This document shows, piece by piece, positions 8,029 to 16,799 of a stretch of DNA of 51,550 nt. Location: the IMG/VR virus record IMGVR_UViG_3300044765_000142, positions 1-51,550 of that record, one strand, 5' to 3'. Made by a program: the position numbers and the translations under genes. Below the pieces are notes generated by a model. It had not been told where the DNA came from, ran no database searches, and saw only the letters and a program-made list of their open reading frames with translations. Positions within the stretch are counted from its first letter, which is position 1, and every line of letters starts with the position of its first letter. The DNA is from a virus.

Positions 8029-10092
8029 TTACTTGCTGAGGTTGAACAGGTTGTTGCCGCCGCCCGTCAGCGCCTTCTTGATGGCGGTGGCGGCATCATC
8101 CACCTTGCCGTTTTGCCCCACGACCGGCGCGGGTGCGTCGGCATCGGGGGCATCGGTATCCTTGCTGCCTGCCGTGGCCGCCTTGCTCAGCGGCTTGTGG
8201 CCTGCGGGCTGGTCCTTCAGGGCCTTGAGTTCGGCCTCGAGGCTGGACATCTTCTGCAGCGCGGCGTCAGTCTGCGCCTTGTACGCCTTCACGATCGCGC
8301 CGATATCGCCGTCCTTGATGGCCTTTTCCAGATCGTTGTCCGGGGCCATCTTCTGCAGCTTCTGCGCCGTGAACTCGTGCATGCTGGAGATTGCTTCGGG
8401 GCCGGCGCTCTCCAGGAACACGCTCAGGCCCTTCTGCAGCAGGCCGGATTGCGCGGCCTTGTCGATGATGACGTCCTCGATGTCCAGATCTTCCGCCGAG
8501 TCCATCTCACCCAGCTCTTCGCCGACGATCGCCTTGAGCACCTGCTTGCCGGCGTCGATCCAGGCGTCCAGTGCGGCCTTGGCCTTGCTGTCGGGGTCCT
8601 TCTCGGCCAGTTGCTCGTAGCCCATGCAGTTCTGCAGGCTCTTGAGCTGCATGAAGGCGTAGCAGAAGTCGATGATATCATACATGCCCTTCTGCAACTT
8701 CTTGCCCTTTTCCAGCGTCTGCTTGCCGCCTGCGGCCTTGCCCATGTGCTCTTCGTTCGATTCCTTGAACTTCCAGCCATGGGCTTGGTCCATCGTGGTC
8801 ACCCACTTGACCGGGCCTTCGTTGGCTTCGGAATCGTCCTTGCCGAGCTTGTCCACGGCCACGTTCACTTCGAACGTCTTGCCGTTCACGCTGGCAACGC
8901 CGTCGCCAACCTCGTTGATTTCAGCTTGGTGGGTGAATTCGCCGTCCTTGAATAGAACGATGTCGCCCTTCTTCGGGTATGCACCCGCAGTCCCGTTGTC
9001 CGGGTCCACTTTCGTCGCTTTGGTCATGTCGCCACCTTGAATGGACTTTTCCTTACCTTCATCCGCCGATGGCGGGCCGTCTTTGTCAATCTTTTCCTTC
9101 CAAGCGGCGACGATCTTTGCCTTGATCTTCTTCACTTGGTCCGCCGTGTACTTGCTGGCGTTCTTTTCCTTGTTGATGTAATTCCACGCCGCGCGGATGT
9201 GCTCTTCCGTGTCGATGGGGTAGCGCTTCTTGCCGTCTTCCTGGTAACCCGGGTCGGCGTACTTGACGTCGCCGTACGGCTTGTCGCTGTCGCTGGCCTT
9301 GGTGAACTTCTCCATGGCCTCGCTGTCGTCGTCCTCGTCCATGGCCTTCTTCAGCTTCATGCAGCCGGGGCAGTCGTCGTGCTCACCGTCGCAGTCGCCA
9401 TCGTGCGTCTTTTCGTCGTCGCCGTCGCCGGCCACCTTCTTCACCGGGCCGTCTTTGTCGTTGTTCGGCTTCTCGGTGTCGGTGTTTTCTTCGGTCTGCG
9501 CGGCCTTGACGGCGCTGCCAGTGGGCGGCTGCTCCTTGGCGGCCTTGACCAGCGCCAGCAGGTCGGTGGCCGAAATGGTCTTGTTGGTCAGCATGGCGGC
9601 AACTTCCTCGACCGCCTGCTCCTCGGTAAGAGTTGCCGGTGCGTTCATTTTCTTGGCCTTCCAGAGTTGAATGACAGAATCCGGGTTGGCCGGGCGGTCA
9701 ACCAGCGAAATTTCGTTGAGCTCGAGTGCGGTAATCACCTTCGGATTGTCCGGTTCGCACTCGAGCCCGTTGCCGCCAATGCTGAAACCCTTCAGCACGC
9801 CGGCCTTCACCTTCTTCACCGAGCCTTCATCCACGATGTGGGCGCCCAGCCAAGTCTTGCCGTTCTCCAGCACTTCGCACTCGAAGGCGACACCGGCCGC
9901 GATATTGCTGTGCATCTCGCGGATGTTGCCGTACTCCATGTACGCAGGGATGGCGGCCTTCATGGCATCCGCCTTGATGATGTCCCCGTCGGCATCCTGA
10001 GCCTCGCTGCTCGCAAAGCCCCACACCTTGATGGTGCCGTCCGGTTGATCTTCCACCTTTTCAAGTGGAACATATCGCAGAATCGAGCCCAT
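8029..10092 (-). CDS. XkdF-type prohead protease fused to scaffold-like region
   Basis: 687 residues from ATG 10092, which has GGAGC seven bases upstream; the open frame extends further but without protein-like character. Residues 1-160 contain VWGFASSEAQDADGDII, GNIREMHS, KGFSIGG and LNEISLVDRPANP, the signature of the XkdF/S78-type prohead protease family (probable catalytic His in the REMHS segment and Ser in the GFSIGG region). Next comes a region with HDGDCDGEHDDCPGC, then DPGYQEDGKKRYPIDTEEHIR like the small DUF found in such proteins. The last 250 residues are helical, with a coiled coil and low-complexity end, as expected of a scaffold that is cleaved away. It sits between portal and capsid genes. 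Confidence 0.8.
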   Translation of the reverse strand: MGSILRYVPLEKVEDQPDGTIKVWGFASSEAQDADGDIIKADAMKAAIPAYMEYGNIREMHSNIAAGVAFECEVLENGKTWLGAHIVDEGSVKKVKAGVLKGFSIGGNGLECEPDNPKVITALELNEISLVDRPANPDSVIQLWKAKKMNAPATLTEEQAVEEVAAMLTNKTISATDLLALVKAAKEQPPTGSAVKAAQTEENTDTEKPNNDKDGPVKKVAGDGDDEKTHDGDCDGEHDDCPGCMKLKKAMDEDDDSEAMEKFTKASDSDKPYGDVKYADPGYQEDGKKRYPIDTEEHIRAAWNYINKEKNASKYTADQVKKIKAKIVAAWKEKIDKDGPPSADEGKEKSIQGGDMTKATKVDPDNGTAGAYPKKGDIVLFKDGEFTHQAEINEVGDGVASVNGKTFEVNVAVDKLGKDDSEANEGPVKWVTTMDQAHGWKFKESNEEHMGKAAGGKQTLEKGKKLQKGMYDIIDFCYAFMQLKSLQNCMGYEQLAEKDPDSKAKAALDAWIDAGKQVLKAIVGEELGEMDSAEDLDIEDVIIDKAAQSGLLQKGLSVFLESAGPEAISSMHEFTAQKLQKMAPDNDLEKAIKDGDIGAIVKAYKAQTDAALQKMSSLEAELKALKDQPAGHKPLSKAATAGSKDTDAPDADAPAPVVGQNGKVDDAATAIKKALTGGGNNLFNLSK

Positions 10093-10108
10093 GTCGCTGC
10101 TCCGGTGG

Positions 10109-10414
10109 TTAGACAGCAGCGCCGGTCGTCGCGTGACGCCAGGCTTTGCCGTCCCAGTGGACGCGTGCGCCCACCGTGGTGTCGTTGTACGTGCGGCCCA
10201 CATACAGGCCCGTGGTGGGGCGCTGCGCGGTGGTGCCGCCCTCGGCGCCGTTGGTCCACCCGTTGGCTTCCAGGATGGCGGCGTCGTAGTCATTCACGAG
10301 CTGCGGCGTGCCGGGCGTCGGCACGTACTTGCGGGTGTTCAGCCCGCCGCCGCAGGTGATAGCCGCCGTCGCGAACGGACCCGTCGCCGGCGCATGCATC
10401 ACGATCTTAGCCAT
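10109..10414 (-). CDS. Small head-module protein, unknown function
   Basis: 101 residues, with a GGAG before its ATG. It contains CGGGLNTRKYVPTPGTPQLV, then VNDYDAAILEANGW and a Gly/Thr-rich C-terminus. It lies between portal and protease genes and is probably cotranscribed with them. A decoration or head-accessory role would suit the position, but no family signature is recognised. Confidence 0.75.
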   Translation of the reverse strand: MAKIVMHAPATGPFATAAITCGGGLNTRKYVPTPGTPQLVNDYDAAILEANGWTNGAEGGTTAQRPTTGLYVGRTYNDTTVGARVHWDGKAWRHATTGAAV

Positions 10415-10479
10415 GACAATTCTCCGAAGATGTTTGTTTGTGCATCGCGCGCCACATTACCTCAGACGCACGATTTTTA

Positions 10480-12048
10480 CTAGGTCAGACGATCCGCAGC
10501 GGTCTTGATCTGCTTGATAATCTTGTCGGCAACTTTCTTGGGGTCCTTGGAACCCTTCGCCGGCTTGTCCTCAGGCTTGTCAGCCGCCGTCTGATCCGCG
10601 CTTTCCGTATCTTCAGTGCCTTGGGGTCCGCCCGGCACATACGAACCGTCGATAACCGTGCTCAGCAGCACCGGCCCCTGCGGCGTGTACACCGCGTTAC
10701 CCATGCCGACAGGCGCCAGCCCATGCGAGATACGCACCTCGTCCACGCTGCGCACGCCGTTCTTGATTTCGATATCCTCGGCCTGTGCACGCTTCAGCGG
10801 GTCGAGCTCGGTGCCCGGCGTCCACATAAACTTCAAGTCCGGCTCGTTGAAGTGGAACTGCACGATGTAGTTCATCACATCCAGTAGGGTCAGCGCCCAC
10901 GGGCGCACACCTTCCTCTTCTGCGGTCACCTTCAACGTCTCGGCGGTGGCGCGGTTCATCATCTTGATGAACGGCTGCGGGCTGGTCCCGAACGCGAAGC
11001 AGCACACACGGGCCAGCCACTCGTCGTACTGGTCGCTCAGTTGTTCCTTGCGGGTGTCTTCGATCTTAGTCCCCGCAGGCACAAAGCGCGCCATGCGGCG
11101 ACCCTGCAAATTACCCTGCAGAATGCTGTCCCACCATGCCTGGAATTCGGCGATCTGATCCGGCTGCCACGTATCCGGCACCTGAATCAGCGCGTCCGGC
11201 ATGCTGCCATCCGTGTAGTAAGCGAGCTGGAACGCCTGCCGCCGCATGGCGATGTTCACCGTGATGATGATCTGCTCCACCGGGCTAAACCCGTACACCC
11301 GATCCGTGCGGATGTTGCGCGGGAAGTACACCAGTTGCTCCGCGTTGAAATCCGCCATCGGCACGCCTTTGATGATCTGCTGGTACGCCACGTCCGGCGG
11401 CAGCGGACGGCGGCCCTCGTGGTTCAGCTTGGGTGTGATGGTGGCGCCGTCAATCAGTTCGAGGCTGTATAGTTCGCCGCCGCGCGTGTAACGCGGGTAA
11501 ATGGTGAGCGCGTCCAGCACCAGCATGTCCTCGGCCAGCGCGCGCACCCAACTACGCCATGGCGTCACCCTGTCCGGGAACTTCAGGAATTCGGTAATGC
11601 GCTTGATACGCGGGTCGTCCAGCGAGCGCTTGTCGCCGTTCCAGTCCACCGGCACCACCTGCCATTCGAGCTGGGAAATCTGGTCCTTCCGGTTCTCGAT
11701 CAGCAGTCGCAGAATATCGTAGCTGTCCGCCAACGCACGCAACTGCGCAAAGCTGACGCCCGCATTCGCCCGTGGGGTGATATTCAGGTTGTAGCCGGTC
11801 ATGTAGTCGTACCGGCGCCCACGCTCCTCCTGCGCATATGGTGCAAGCGGCTGACTGGGGCTGAACCACGTGTTCGGCTGCACATCGCTGATGATGTAGC
11901 GCACCCCATCCACCATCCGGTCGAGCGTGCCGGCTTGGTTGCTGTACAGCGCCTGCGGGCCGGTCAGCCACCCGCCATAGTTGACGGCGTTCTTCTCCAG
12001 CGGGGTGCTCGTACCCTTGCCGGTGAGGAACTTGAGCAGGTTACTCAT
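10480..12048 (-). CDS. Portal protein
   Basis: 522 residues from ATG 12048; an AGGAAGG lies eight bases upstream, which favours it over the GTG at 12057. The protein has DILRLLIENRKDQISQLEW, YSLELIDGATITPKLNHEG, AEQLVYFPRN and FSPVEQIIITVNIAMRRQ, characteristic of the dodecameric portal ring of long-tailed phages. Its last 60 residues are a charged Lys/Asp/Glu tail. It follows the terminase genes and overlaps the end of the zinc-ribbon peptide gene by eight bases. Confidence 0.92.
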   Translation of the reverse strand: MSNLLKFLTGKGTSTPLEKNAVNYGGWLTGPQALYSNQAGTLDRMVDGVRYIISDVQPNTWFSPSQPLAPYAQEERGRRYDYMTGYNLNITPRANAGVSFAQLRALADSYDILRLLIENRKDQISQLEWQVVPVDWNGDKRSLDDPRIKRITEFLKFPDRVTPWRSWVRALAEDMLVLDALTIYPRYTRGGELYSLELIDGATITPKLNHEGRRPLPPDVAYQQIIKGVPMADFNAEQLVYFPRNIRTDRVYGFSPVEQIIITVNIAMRRQAFQLAYYTDGSMPDALIQVPDTWQPDQIAEFQAWWDSILQGNLQGRRMARFVPAGTKIEDTRKEQLSDQYDEWLARVCCFAFGTSPQPFIKMMNRATAETLKVTAEEEGVRPWALTLLDVMNYIVQFHFNEPDLKFMWTPGTELDPLKRAQAEDIEIKNGVRSVDEVRISHGLAPVGMGNAVYTPQGPVLLSTVIDGSYVPGGPQGTEDTESADQTAADKPEDKPAKGSKDPKKVADKIIKQIKTAADRLT

Positions 12049-12259
12049 GTTGTTCACCTTCCTCGGTCGGCTTGGCGAGCTCCTCCACCACGTCCGTCAG
12101 CACGGGCGGCTCGTGCGGGGCGTACTGCGCATGCTCGGCATCCGCCGTGGTGGCGCCGCAGTGGCTGCACTTGCCGTCGACAAAACGGTCCTTTTCCATG
12201 CTGTTCAGCAGGTCTGGCTCGGCATAGCGCTGCGGGCAGGTGTAGGTCTTGGACATCAT
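12041..12259 (-). CDS. Small zinc-ribbon-like peptide between terminase and portal
   Basis: 71-72 residues; ATG at 12259 or 12256, both overlapping the terminase stop. It carries CSHCG near residue 33 and a further Cys in TCPQ near residue 8, so a single metal site is possible. The C-terminal half is acidic (EELAKPTEEGEQHE). Small CxxC proteins often sit next to phage terminases, but no function can be assigned. Confidence 0.7.
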   Translation of the reverse strand: MMSKTYTCPQRYAEPDLLNSMEKDRFVDGKCSHCGATTADAEHAQYAPHEPPVLTDVVEELAKPTEEGEQHE

Positions 12260-13818
12260 GCACTCCTTTGAATGCTGGCAAATTGAAGAATGTTGCTGCC
12301 GGGGCGGCCGTCGTTGGCAGCGAGCTGCGGATTGTCGGCCTTCATCTTCGCAGCGAGTTGACGGTAGTACTCCAGAATGTTCTCCGCGCCCGTGGGCAGC
12401 TCGATGAGTTCGGCGAACGCGCGGCTCGTAGCGTCAACCTGATCCTTGAAGGCGCTGGCCGGGAAGTCCTTCAGCTCGTCGATGTAGTCCTTGTTCCACT
12501 CGGCCTTCAGCATGTACACATTGCCGGCCTCCACTTGCGCGGCAAACGGCTCGGCACGCTGCAGCTTGTCGCCGGTTTCGGGGGTGGCCTTCACGATCCA
12601 ACCCGCCAGCTTGGCCGTGTAGTTGGCGGCCACGATCTTGCCCGCCGCGCCCGGGTCTTGCGGGAAGCTGATTCTTACTTTCTTCCCGTCCCTCTTTGCC
12701 GTGTCCGTAAGCGCCGTTTCAACCTCCAGAGGGCCGAACCTCTTCCGGAGAACATCACAAATAAAAATCCGACCAAGAGAGTCACGGCCCATAAGCACGC
12801 TTGCGGTATAGGCAGGGTTTGACCCAACCTTCTCCTCTGTGGCAGCCAAGTCCCAGCCACGTACGAGCTGTAGACCTGCAGGCAAAGCTGAAACCACATG
12901 GATCTTGCTGACGTCAATAAGCGCGCCGCCGCGTGGCGCAGGCCGCTGCTGGAATTGACCAGCCACCGCGTAACTCCCCATCGCTTTTTCGAGCGCGGCG
13001 ACATCTTGCTCGTCGAAGCGGTTTTCCCAAGCCAGCTCATTTTCTTTTTCCCGTGGGTCGACTCTGCCCAGAACGGTCACACAGACCCGTTCCTCCTCGT
13101 ACCGCATCGGGACAAACAGATGCTCGTAGCCGCCTTGCTCCAGCACCAAGCCGCTAAGGTCCCGCGCGTGTACACGCTGCATGATGATCAACTTGTGCCC
13201 CGTCTTGGGGTTGTTGATCCGCGTTGGCATGACTTCCGACCACCACTGGCACGTTTCTTCGCGTACCTTGTCCGACTCCCCGTCGAGAACGTTGTGCGGG
13301 TCATCTGCCATCAGGTAGTCGCCGCCTTCGCCGGTGCCGAGGCCGCCGACGGAGGTTGCGATGCGATGCCCGTTCTTATCGTTCTCGTACTTTGTCTTGA
13401 CGTTTTGATCCCCAGAAAGCTGGAATAGGTCGCCGTAATGGGTTTGGTAGAATGGCGACTCAATTACACGCCGGCTCTTCACCGCGTCCCGTGTAGACAG
13501 GTCCTTGGAGTAAGACGCCGAAATAAACTGCGCCTCGGGTGCGTCCAGCCACACCCAAGTTGGAAACGACACGCTCACGAGCAAACTCTTCATGAAGCGC
13601 GGCGGAATGTTGATGATGAGGTTGCGAATTTCGTTGTTCTTGAGGGCGGTAAGGTGTTCGCAGATGGCGTGCAAGTGCCAGTTATCCTTGAACTCGCGGT
13701 TCGCGCCCTCCACCACCGGCCACACCACATGCCTCGCGAATTTGAACAGGTCGCGGCGGCACTCCTCCGCCAGAATACTCTCCTGCATCCGCTTTAGCTG
13801 GGCCGGGGTGATAGTCAT
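12256..13818 (-). CDS. terL: Terminase large subunit
   Basis: 520 residues. The ATPase half has a Walker A-like NIPPRFMKS (residues 70-78) in the variant form common to these phages, and a Walker B region DYLMADDPHN (167-176). The nuclease half begins with VRGWDLAATE (about 319-328), whose Asp is the first metal ligand of the RNase H-like fold. It would cut concatemeric DNA and pump it into the prohead through the portal encoded next door. The start overlaps the stop of the gene upstream (ATGA). Confidence 0.95.
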   Translation of the reverse strand: MTITPAQLKRMQESILAEECRRDLFKFARHVVWPVVEGANREFKDNWHLHAICEHLTALKNNEIRNLIINIPPRFMKSLLVSVSFPTWVWLDAPEAQFISASYSKDLSTRDAVKSRRVIESPFYQTHYGDLFQLSGDQNVKTKYENDKNGHRIATSVGGLGTGEGGDYLMADDPHNVLDGESDKVREETCQWWSEVMPTRINNPKTGHKLIIMQRVHARDLSGLVLEQGGYEHLFVPMRYEEERVCVTVLGRVDPREKENELAWENRFDEQDVAALEKAMGSYAVAGQFQQRPAPRGGALIDVSKIHVVSALPAGLQLVRGWDLAATEEKVGSNPAYTASVLMGRDSLGRIFICDVLRKRFGPLEVETALTDTAKRDGKKVRISFPQDPGAAGKIVAANYTAKLAGWIVKATPETGDKLQRAEPFAAQVEAGNVYMLKAEWNKDYIDELKDFPASAFKDQVDATSRAFAELIELPTGAENILEYYRQLAAKMKADNPQLAANDGRPGSNILQFASIQRSA

Positions 13819-14519
13819 TCTTTGGTACCGTCCTCAAGAGCCAGCGCATTCGCCGCTTTCTGCAGCAGCGTCTTGAATGTCTGCAATTCTTCGTTGCTCA
13901 GGCCGCGCAATTCCTGCACGGACATGAATCCGATCGGCTTGCCGTCCTCACCACCGTCAATACCGATCGGCTTTTTACGGTTGGTGTACGGCGCCACCTT
14001 GGCGGCTTGGTCCAGCCGAATGTGCAGCGGCTTGGTGGGGTCCATGGCGACGGCTTCCATCAAGTCCACCGGGGTGCGCAACGGGCGGCCGATGACGCGC
14101 TCGAAGTGCTTGTCGTCCTGCTTCTTGACCTTGTCGAAGTCCAAAATGACGCCATTGGAGTCGACCATGATGCCGGCTTCGTTGATGTAGACGCCCGGCA
14201 CGTTGGTTTTGCGCAGGCTGGGGCCGAAAACGCTGCCATCCTCGTCGGTTTCCTCGTGAATCAGGGCGCCTGCCTTCGGCTCCCCCAAGCCGCCTATGCT
14301 GCCGGGGTCAAAACACCCGGCCGGCACGGCTTCGACCTCCTCGACGACCCAATTTGCAGCCTCGGGGGCCTTTTCGGCGGATTTTTTGACCGTTTTGGCG
14401 CGTCGAACGGGCTCCGCCGCTGCCTTGGCACGCTTGGCAGCCGGTTTGGAGCTCTTGACGGTCGTTTTGGAGGCCGTTTTCGCAGGTTTGGCGGGTGTTT
14501 TGGCGGCGCGCGGTGCCAT
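13815..14519 (-). CDS. Probable terminase small subunit with H1-like N-terminal tail
   Basis: 234 residues from ATG 14519, which has GGAG at good distance. The first 60 residues are almost only Lys, Ala, Pro, Thr and Arg (KTPAKPAKTASKTT and similar), like the tail of histone H1 or AlgP. The rest is a folded domain with VPGVYINEAGIMVDSNG, HFERVIGRPLRTPVDL and a C-terminal helix. Position directly upstream of and coupled to the large terminase suggests the DNA-recognising small subunit. The basic tail would suit non-specific DNA binding. No family domain is clearly recognised. Confidence 0.6.
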   Translation of the reverse strand: MAPRAAKTPAKPAKTASKTTVKSSKPAAKRAKAAAEPVRRAKTVKKSAEKAPEAANWVVEEVEAVPAGCFDPGSIGGLGEPKAGALIHEETDEDGSVFGPSLRKTNVPGVYINEAGIMVDSNGVILDFDKVKKQDDKHFERVIGRPLRTPVDLMEAVAMDPTKPLHIRLDQAAKVAPYTNRKKPIGIDGGEDGKPIGFMSVQELRGLSNEELQTFKTLLQKAANALALEDGTKE

Positions 14520-14546
14520 TTCTGGCTCCAATGGAGTGATTCTCGT

Positions 14547-14561
14547 CCGCATTATATGCGG
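14547..14561 (-). promoter_or_regulatory. Promoter of the terminase/structural operon with palindrome over the -10
   Basis: The leftward strand has TATAAT (14556-14551) 31 bases before the terminase small-subunit start. It is embedded in a perfect inverted repeat CCGCAT-TAT-ATGCGG. No good -35 stands 17 bases upstream (TAGTAT). A protein binding the palindrome would block or remodel RNA polymerase at this promoter, as expected for late-gene timing. Confidence 0.6.
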
Positions 14562-14633
14562 CACACCGCGAAAATACTACGCACGACGGATTTTCGGACG
14601 CACGCCCATATTCACTGACAATATGGTCCTGAA

Positions 14634-14657
14634 AAAGCCGGGTTGGCGCCCGGCTTT
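14634..14657. terminator. Hairpin terminator upstream of the terminase operon
   Basis: AAAGCCGGG and CCCGGCTTT pair over a six-base loop. On the leftward strand the stem is followed by TTTTTC, so it should end transcripts from the zinc-motif gene before the terminase promoter. The stretch 14658-14930 between it and that gene holds nothing I can support. Confidence 0.75.
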
Positions 14658-14930
14658 GTCGCGGTAGTCTGCCGCTATTTCAGGATACTCACCGGCCAGA
14701 GGGATAGCGGTAACCGGTTTTCTCTCGGCAGTTTCTATCGCCCCGCTTTGTTCCGCAAATTACCTGACAAGGGTGTTTGCGTCGCCGCGTTGCCGGGTGT
14801 CCTGCCAACACCACGCTCAGTAATTAGTTGGTGTGCAGCGGCCGCGACGTACGGACAATGGAGGCCGCCCCGTCTGCCGAGTCGGCACGGCGCTGAACGC
14901 CGCTGCACGGTTTGCAATGTACCACAGCGG

Positions 14931-16295
14931 CTACGTCTTGCAAGCGGTGTACTCGATGTGGATGACTCTCTTGTTGCGGTCGTCCATATCGAAACGCACG
15001 CACAGCGACTCAACCTTTACCTCGCCGCGCCGCACACCGTCCACAAGCTCCTGCACAACGTCCGCCACTTGCTCGTCACTCAGGCCATAAAAGGCCCCAG
15101 TGGCTTCGCGCTTGGGCGTCGGTACTTCGGTCTGTGCGGTGGGTAGCTGCTCCTTGCTGCGCCCCCAGGCATAGCCGTTCCACTCAAAGCCCATGGCCTG
15201 AATGCCTTCCACGGCGCGGCGCGAACGCTCGTAGCCTGACCACTCGGCTTTGGTCAGCGGGTCGTCACGCTTGCCGTGTGTCTTGGTATCCGCCACGCCG
15301 TTGGTTGCCACGTCCGCTGGGCGCCAGATACGATGACATTTATGACACAGATGGCTGCGATGAGGCGGATTGTCCCAGCCTGTCGATATCACACCTCCGA
15401 GCTCCGGTGCATCGATATGCTGCGTGCCGCAGTGGGGGCAGAACAGCACCATGTCAATCGGTTTCTCCGGCGGCGCCTGCCACTTTTCGTCTTCTGTCCA
15501 CACCCACCCGGCCTCGCGCAGGGCGTGCACGGCTTCGTACCGCATGTCCTTCTTACCACCGGTGCCGCAGTCACAATCACCGGCCGACATGGCAGGCTCG
15601 TTGTGCACGGCGCAGTCGCTGGCGTGTTGCGCATGGAACTCAGCTTGCTTCAAGCAGTGCGGTTGCCCACCTTCCGGATACGCGCACGGCATATCGGCAT
15701 TGTTTCCACCGCAAGACTTGCACTTCGATTCGGTCTGTTCTTTGCTGATACGTGCCTCAGCATCAGCCCTAGAAAATCCGAGATTGACAAGTGCTCGAAT
15801 TGCGGCGCAGCGAGTGACTTCCGGCTCGTCCTGCTGGGTAGCTTGCTCCGCTGCCGCCGGCTTTACGTCGCCATCCGGGGGCAGCCACTCTCCTCTGTAC
15901 ACGTTGTACGTCCACCCGATGGAAGCGAGGTAATCGGAATACGCGCATTTGTTGCGCACGACGAGTGGGCCGAACACGTCCGTCCAAGCCATTCCGGCGG
16001 CGTGGAACGCCAGTTTCGCACGGTCCTCCATGACTTCTTCCGTCGCGGGTGCCGGCCCTTCAGCCTTGGTGTCCGTTCCAGGTGCGATCCATTCGCCGTG
16101 GCTTGCGGGCGGCACCCACGTTCCACCTTCCCACGACCAGCCCAAGTCCTGCAGGCGGCAGGCGAATTCCCATCGGCGGATTGGCTCGTCTGTACTTTTG
16201 TGGTAGTTCGGGTAGAAGTACTTGAACACCAGCTTGGCGGCGTCCTCCCTCTTCGTGAGGGCGTAGTCGATGGTGGGGTCCACTTTATTGCTCAT
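14931..16295 (-). CDS. Zinc-motif protein with repeated GW.W modules
   Basis: 454 residues, GGAGG before the ATG. It has several probable zinc sites: CKSCGG (192-197) with later Cys/His, the CDC pair (241-243), and CPHCGTQHIDAPE (286-298) paired with HLCHKCHRIWRPAD (315-328). The last is a phrase seen in many phage proteins of unknown role. Four modules share a short helix followed by GW.W or GFEW and a Trp-Pro end: residues about 46-63, 122-140, 255-276 and 360-378. It lies outside the terminase operon, separated by a terminator. The function is unknown; nucleic-acid or protein binding is an inference from the metal sites. Confidence 0.85.
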   Translation of the reverse strand: MSNKVDPTIDYALTKREDAAKLVFKYFYPNYHKSTDEPIRRWEFACRLQDLGWSWEGGTWVPPASHGEWIAPGTDTKAEGPAPATEEVMEDRAKLAFHAAGMAWTDVFGPLVVRNKCAYSDYLASIGWTYNVYRGEWLPPDGDVKPAAAEQATQQDEPEVTRCAAIRALVNLGFSRADAEARISKEQTESKCKSCGGNNADMPCAYPEGGQPHCLKQAEFHAQHASDCAVHNEPAMSAGDCDCGTGGKKDMRYEAVHALREAGWVWTEDEKWQAPPEKPIDMVLFCPHCGTQHIDAPELGGVISTGWDNPPHRSHLCHKCHRIWRPADVATNGVADTKTHGKRDDPLTKAEWSGYERSRRAVEGIQAMGFEWNGYAWGRSKEQLPTAQTEVPTPKREATGAFYGLSDEQVADVVQELVDGVRRGEVKVESLCVRFDMDDRNKRVIHIEYTACKT

Positions 16296-16325
16296 AGTGC
16301 CTCCAATACGGTAGTCGGGCCAGAG

Positions 16326-16556
16326 TTACGACGCTACGCCGGAAACCGCGCGCCGCGCCATGACGTTTTTCAACTCGGCCATGGTGTTCAGTTGCTGGTA
16401 CATGCGGGCGAGTTCGTCGGCGTTGGCGCCGCTCAGGTCCACGCTTTTGACGAAGCTCTTGATTTCTGTCTGCAGCAAGCTGGTCCACGTGTCCAGTGCG
16501 GCGATCTGACTGTTCAGCCTGCTTTGCTTGATGTGCGTGACGTACGTGTTGGGCAT
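16326..16556 (-). CDS. Small helical protein, unknown function
   Basis: 76 residues with a strong AGGAGG before the ATG. It appears entirely helical, with two predicted helices around residues 8-35 and 45-70 and no Cys or hydrophobic membrane segment. It is the first gene of the leftward unit that includes the zinc-motif protein. No family is recognised. Confidence 0.75.
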   Translation of the reverse strand: MPNTYVTHIKQSRLNSQIAALDTWTSLLQTEIKSFVKSVDLSGANADELARMYQQLNTMAELKNVMARRAVSGVAS

Positions 16557-16582
16557 GGCCGCCTCCTGTTAAACGGGCTGCC

Positions 16583-16614
16583 AGCATACCACGGCAAATT
16601 TTTCGAAAATTTTT
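16583..16614 (-). promoter_or_regulatory. AT-rich palindrome and candidate leftward promoter
   Basis: A block of A and T around the palindromic core TTTTCGAAAA (16596-16614) stands out in GC-rich surroundings. On the leftward strand it is followed by TATGCT (16588-16583), about 27 bases before the ATG at 16556. The block may supply the -35/UP region of the promoter for the two leftward genes here. Confidence 0.45.
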
Positions 16615-16658
16615 GGAGGCGACCGATGTGGTCAGTGAGATGCGCAGACTGTGCGGCT

Positions 16659-16700
16659 ACTCTGTTAACGCGGTGGCTCTGCTAACGCGGTGACTCCGTG
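16659..16700. repeat. Imperfect tandem repeat, CTCTG(T/C)TAACGCGGTG unit
   Basis: Two copies of CTCTG(T/C)TAACGCGGTG(G/A)CTC lie head to tail. Related strings (GGTGGCTCTGTAACGC at 18467, and the reverse-strand GGAGCCACGGAGTAACAC at 18720 and GGAGCCACCGAGTAACA at 22598) occur elsewhere in the 16-23 kb region. The stretch 16621-16799 holds no gene. Confidence 0.5.
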
Positions 16701-16799
16701 TCCTCGTCGCTCCGGCGTGCTGTTATGTGTTAAGGGGAAACTTGGCTTTGAGATATGCACGCGTGAACTACGAGATTGCGACCCCGAAAAACTGGGATT

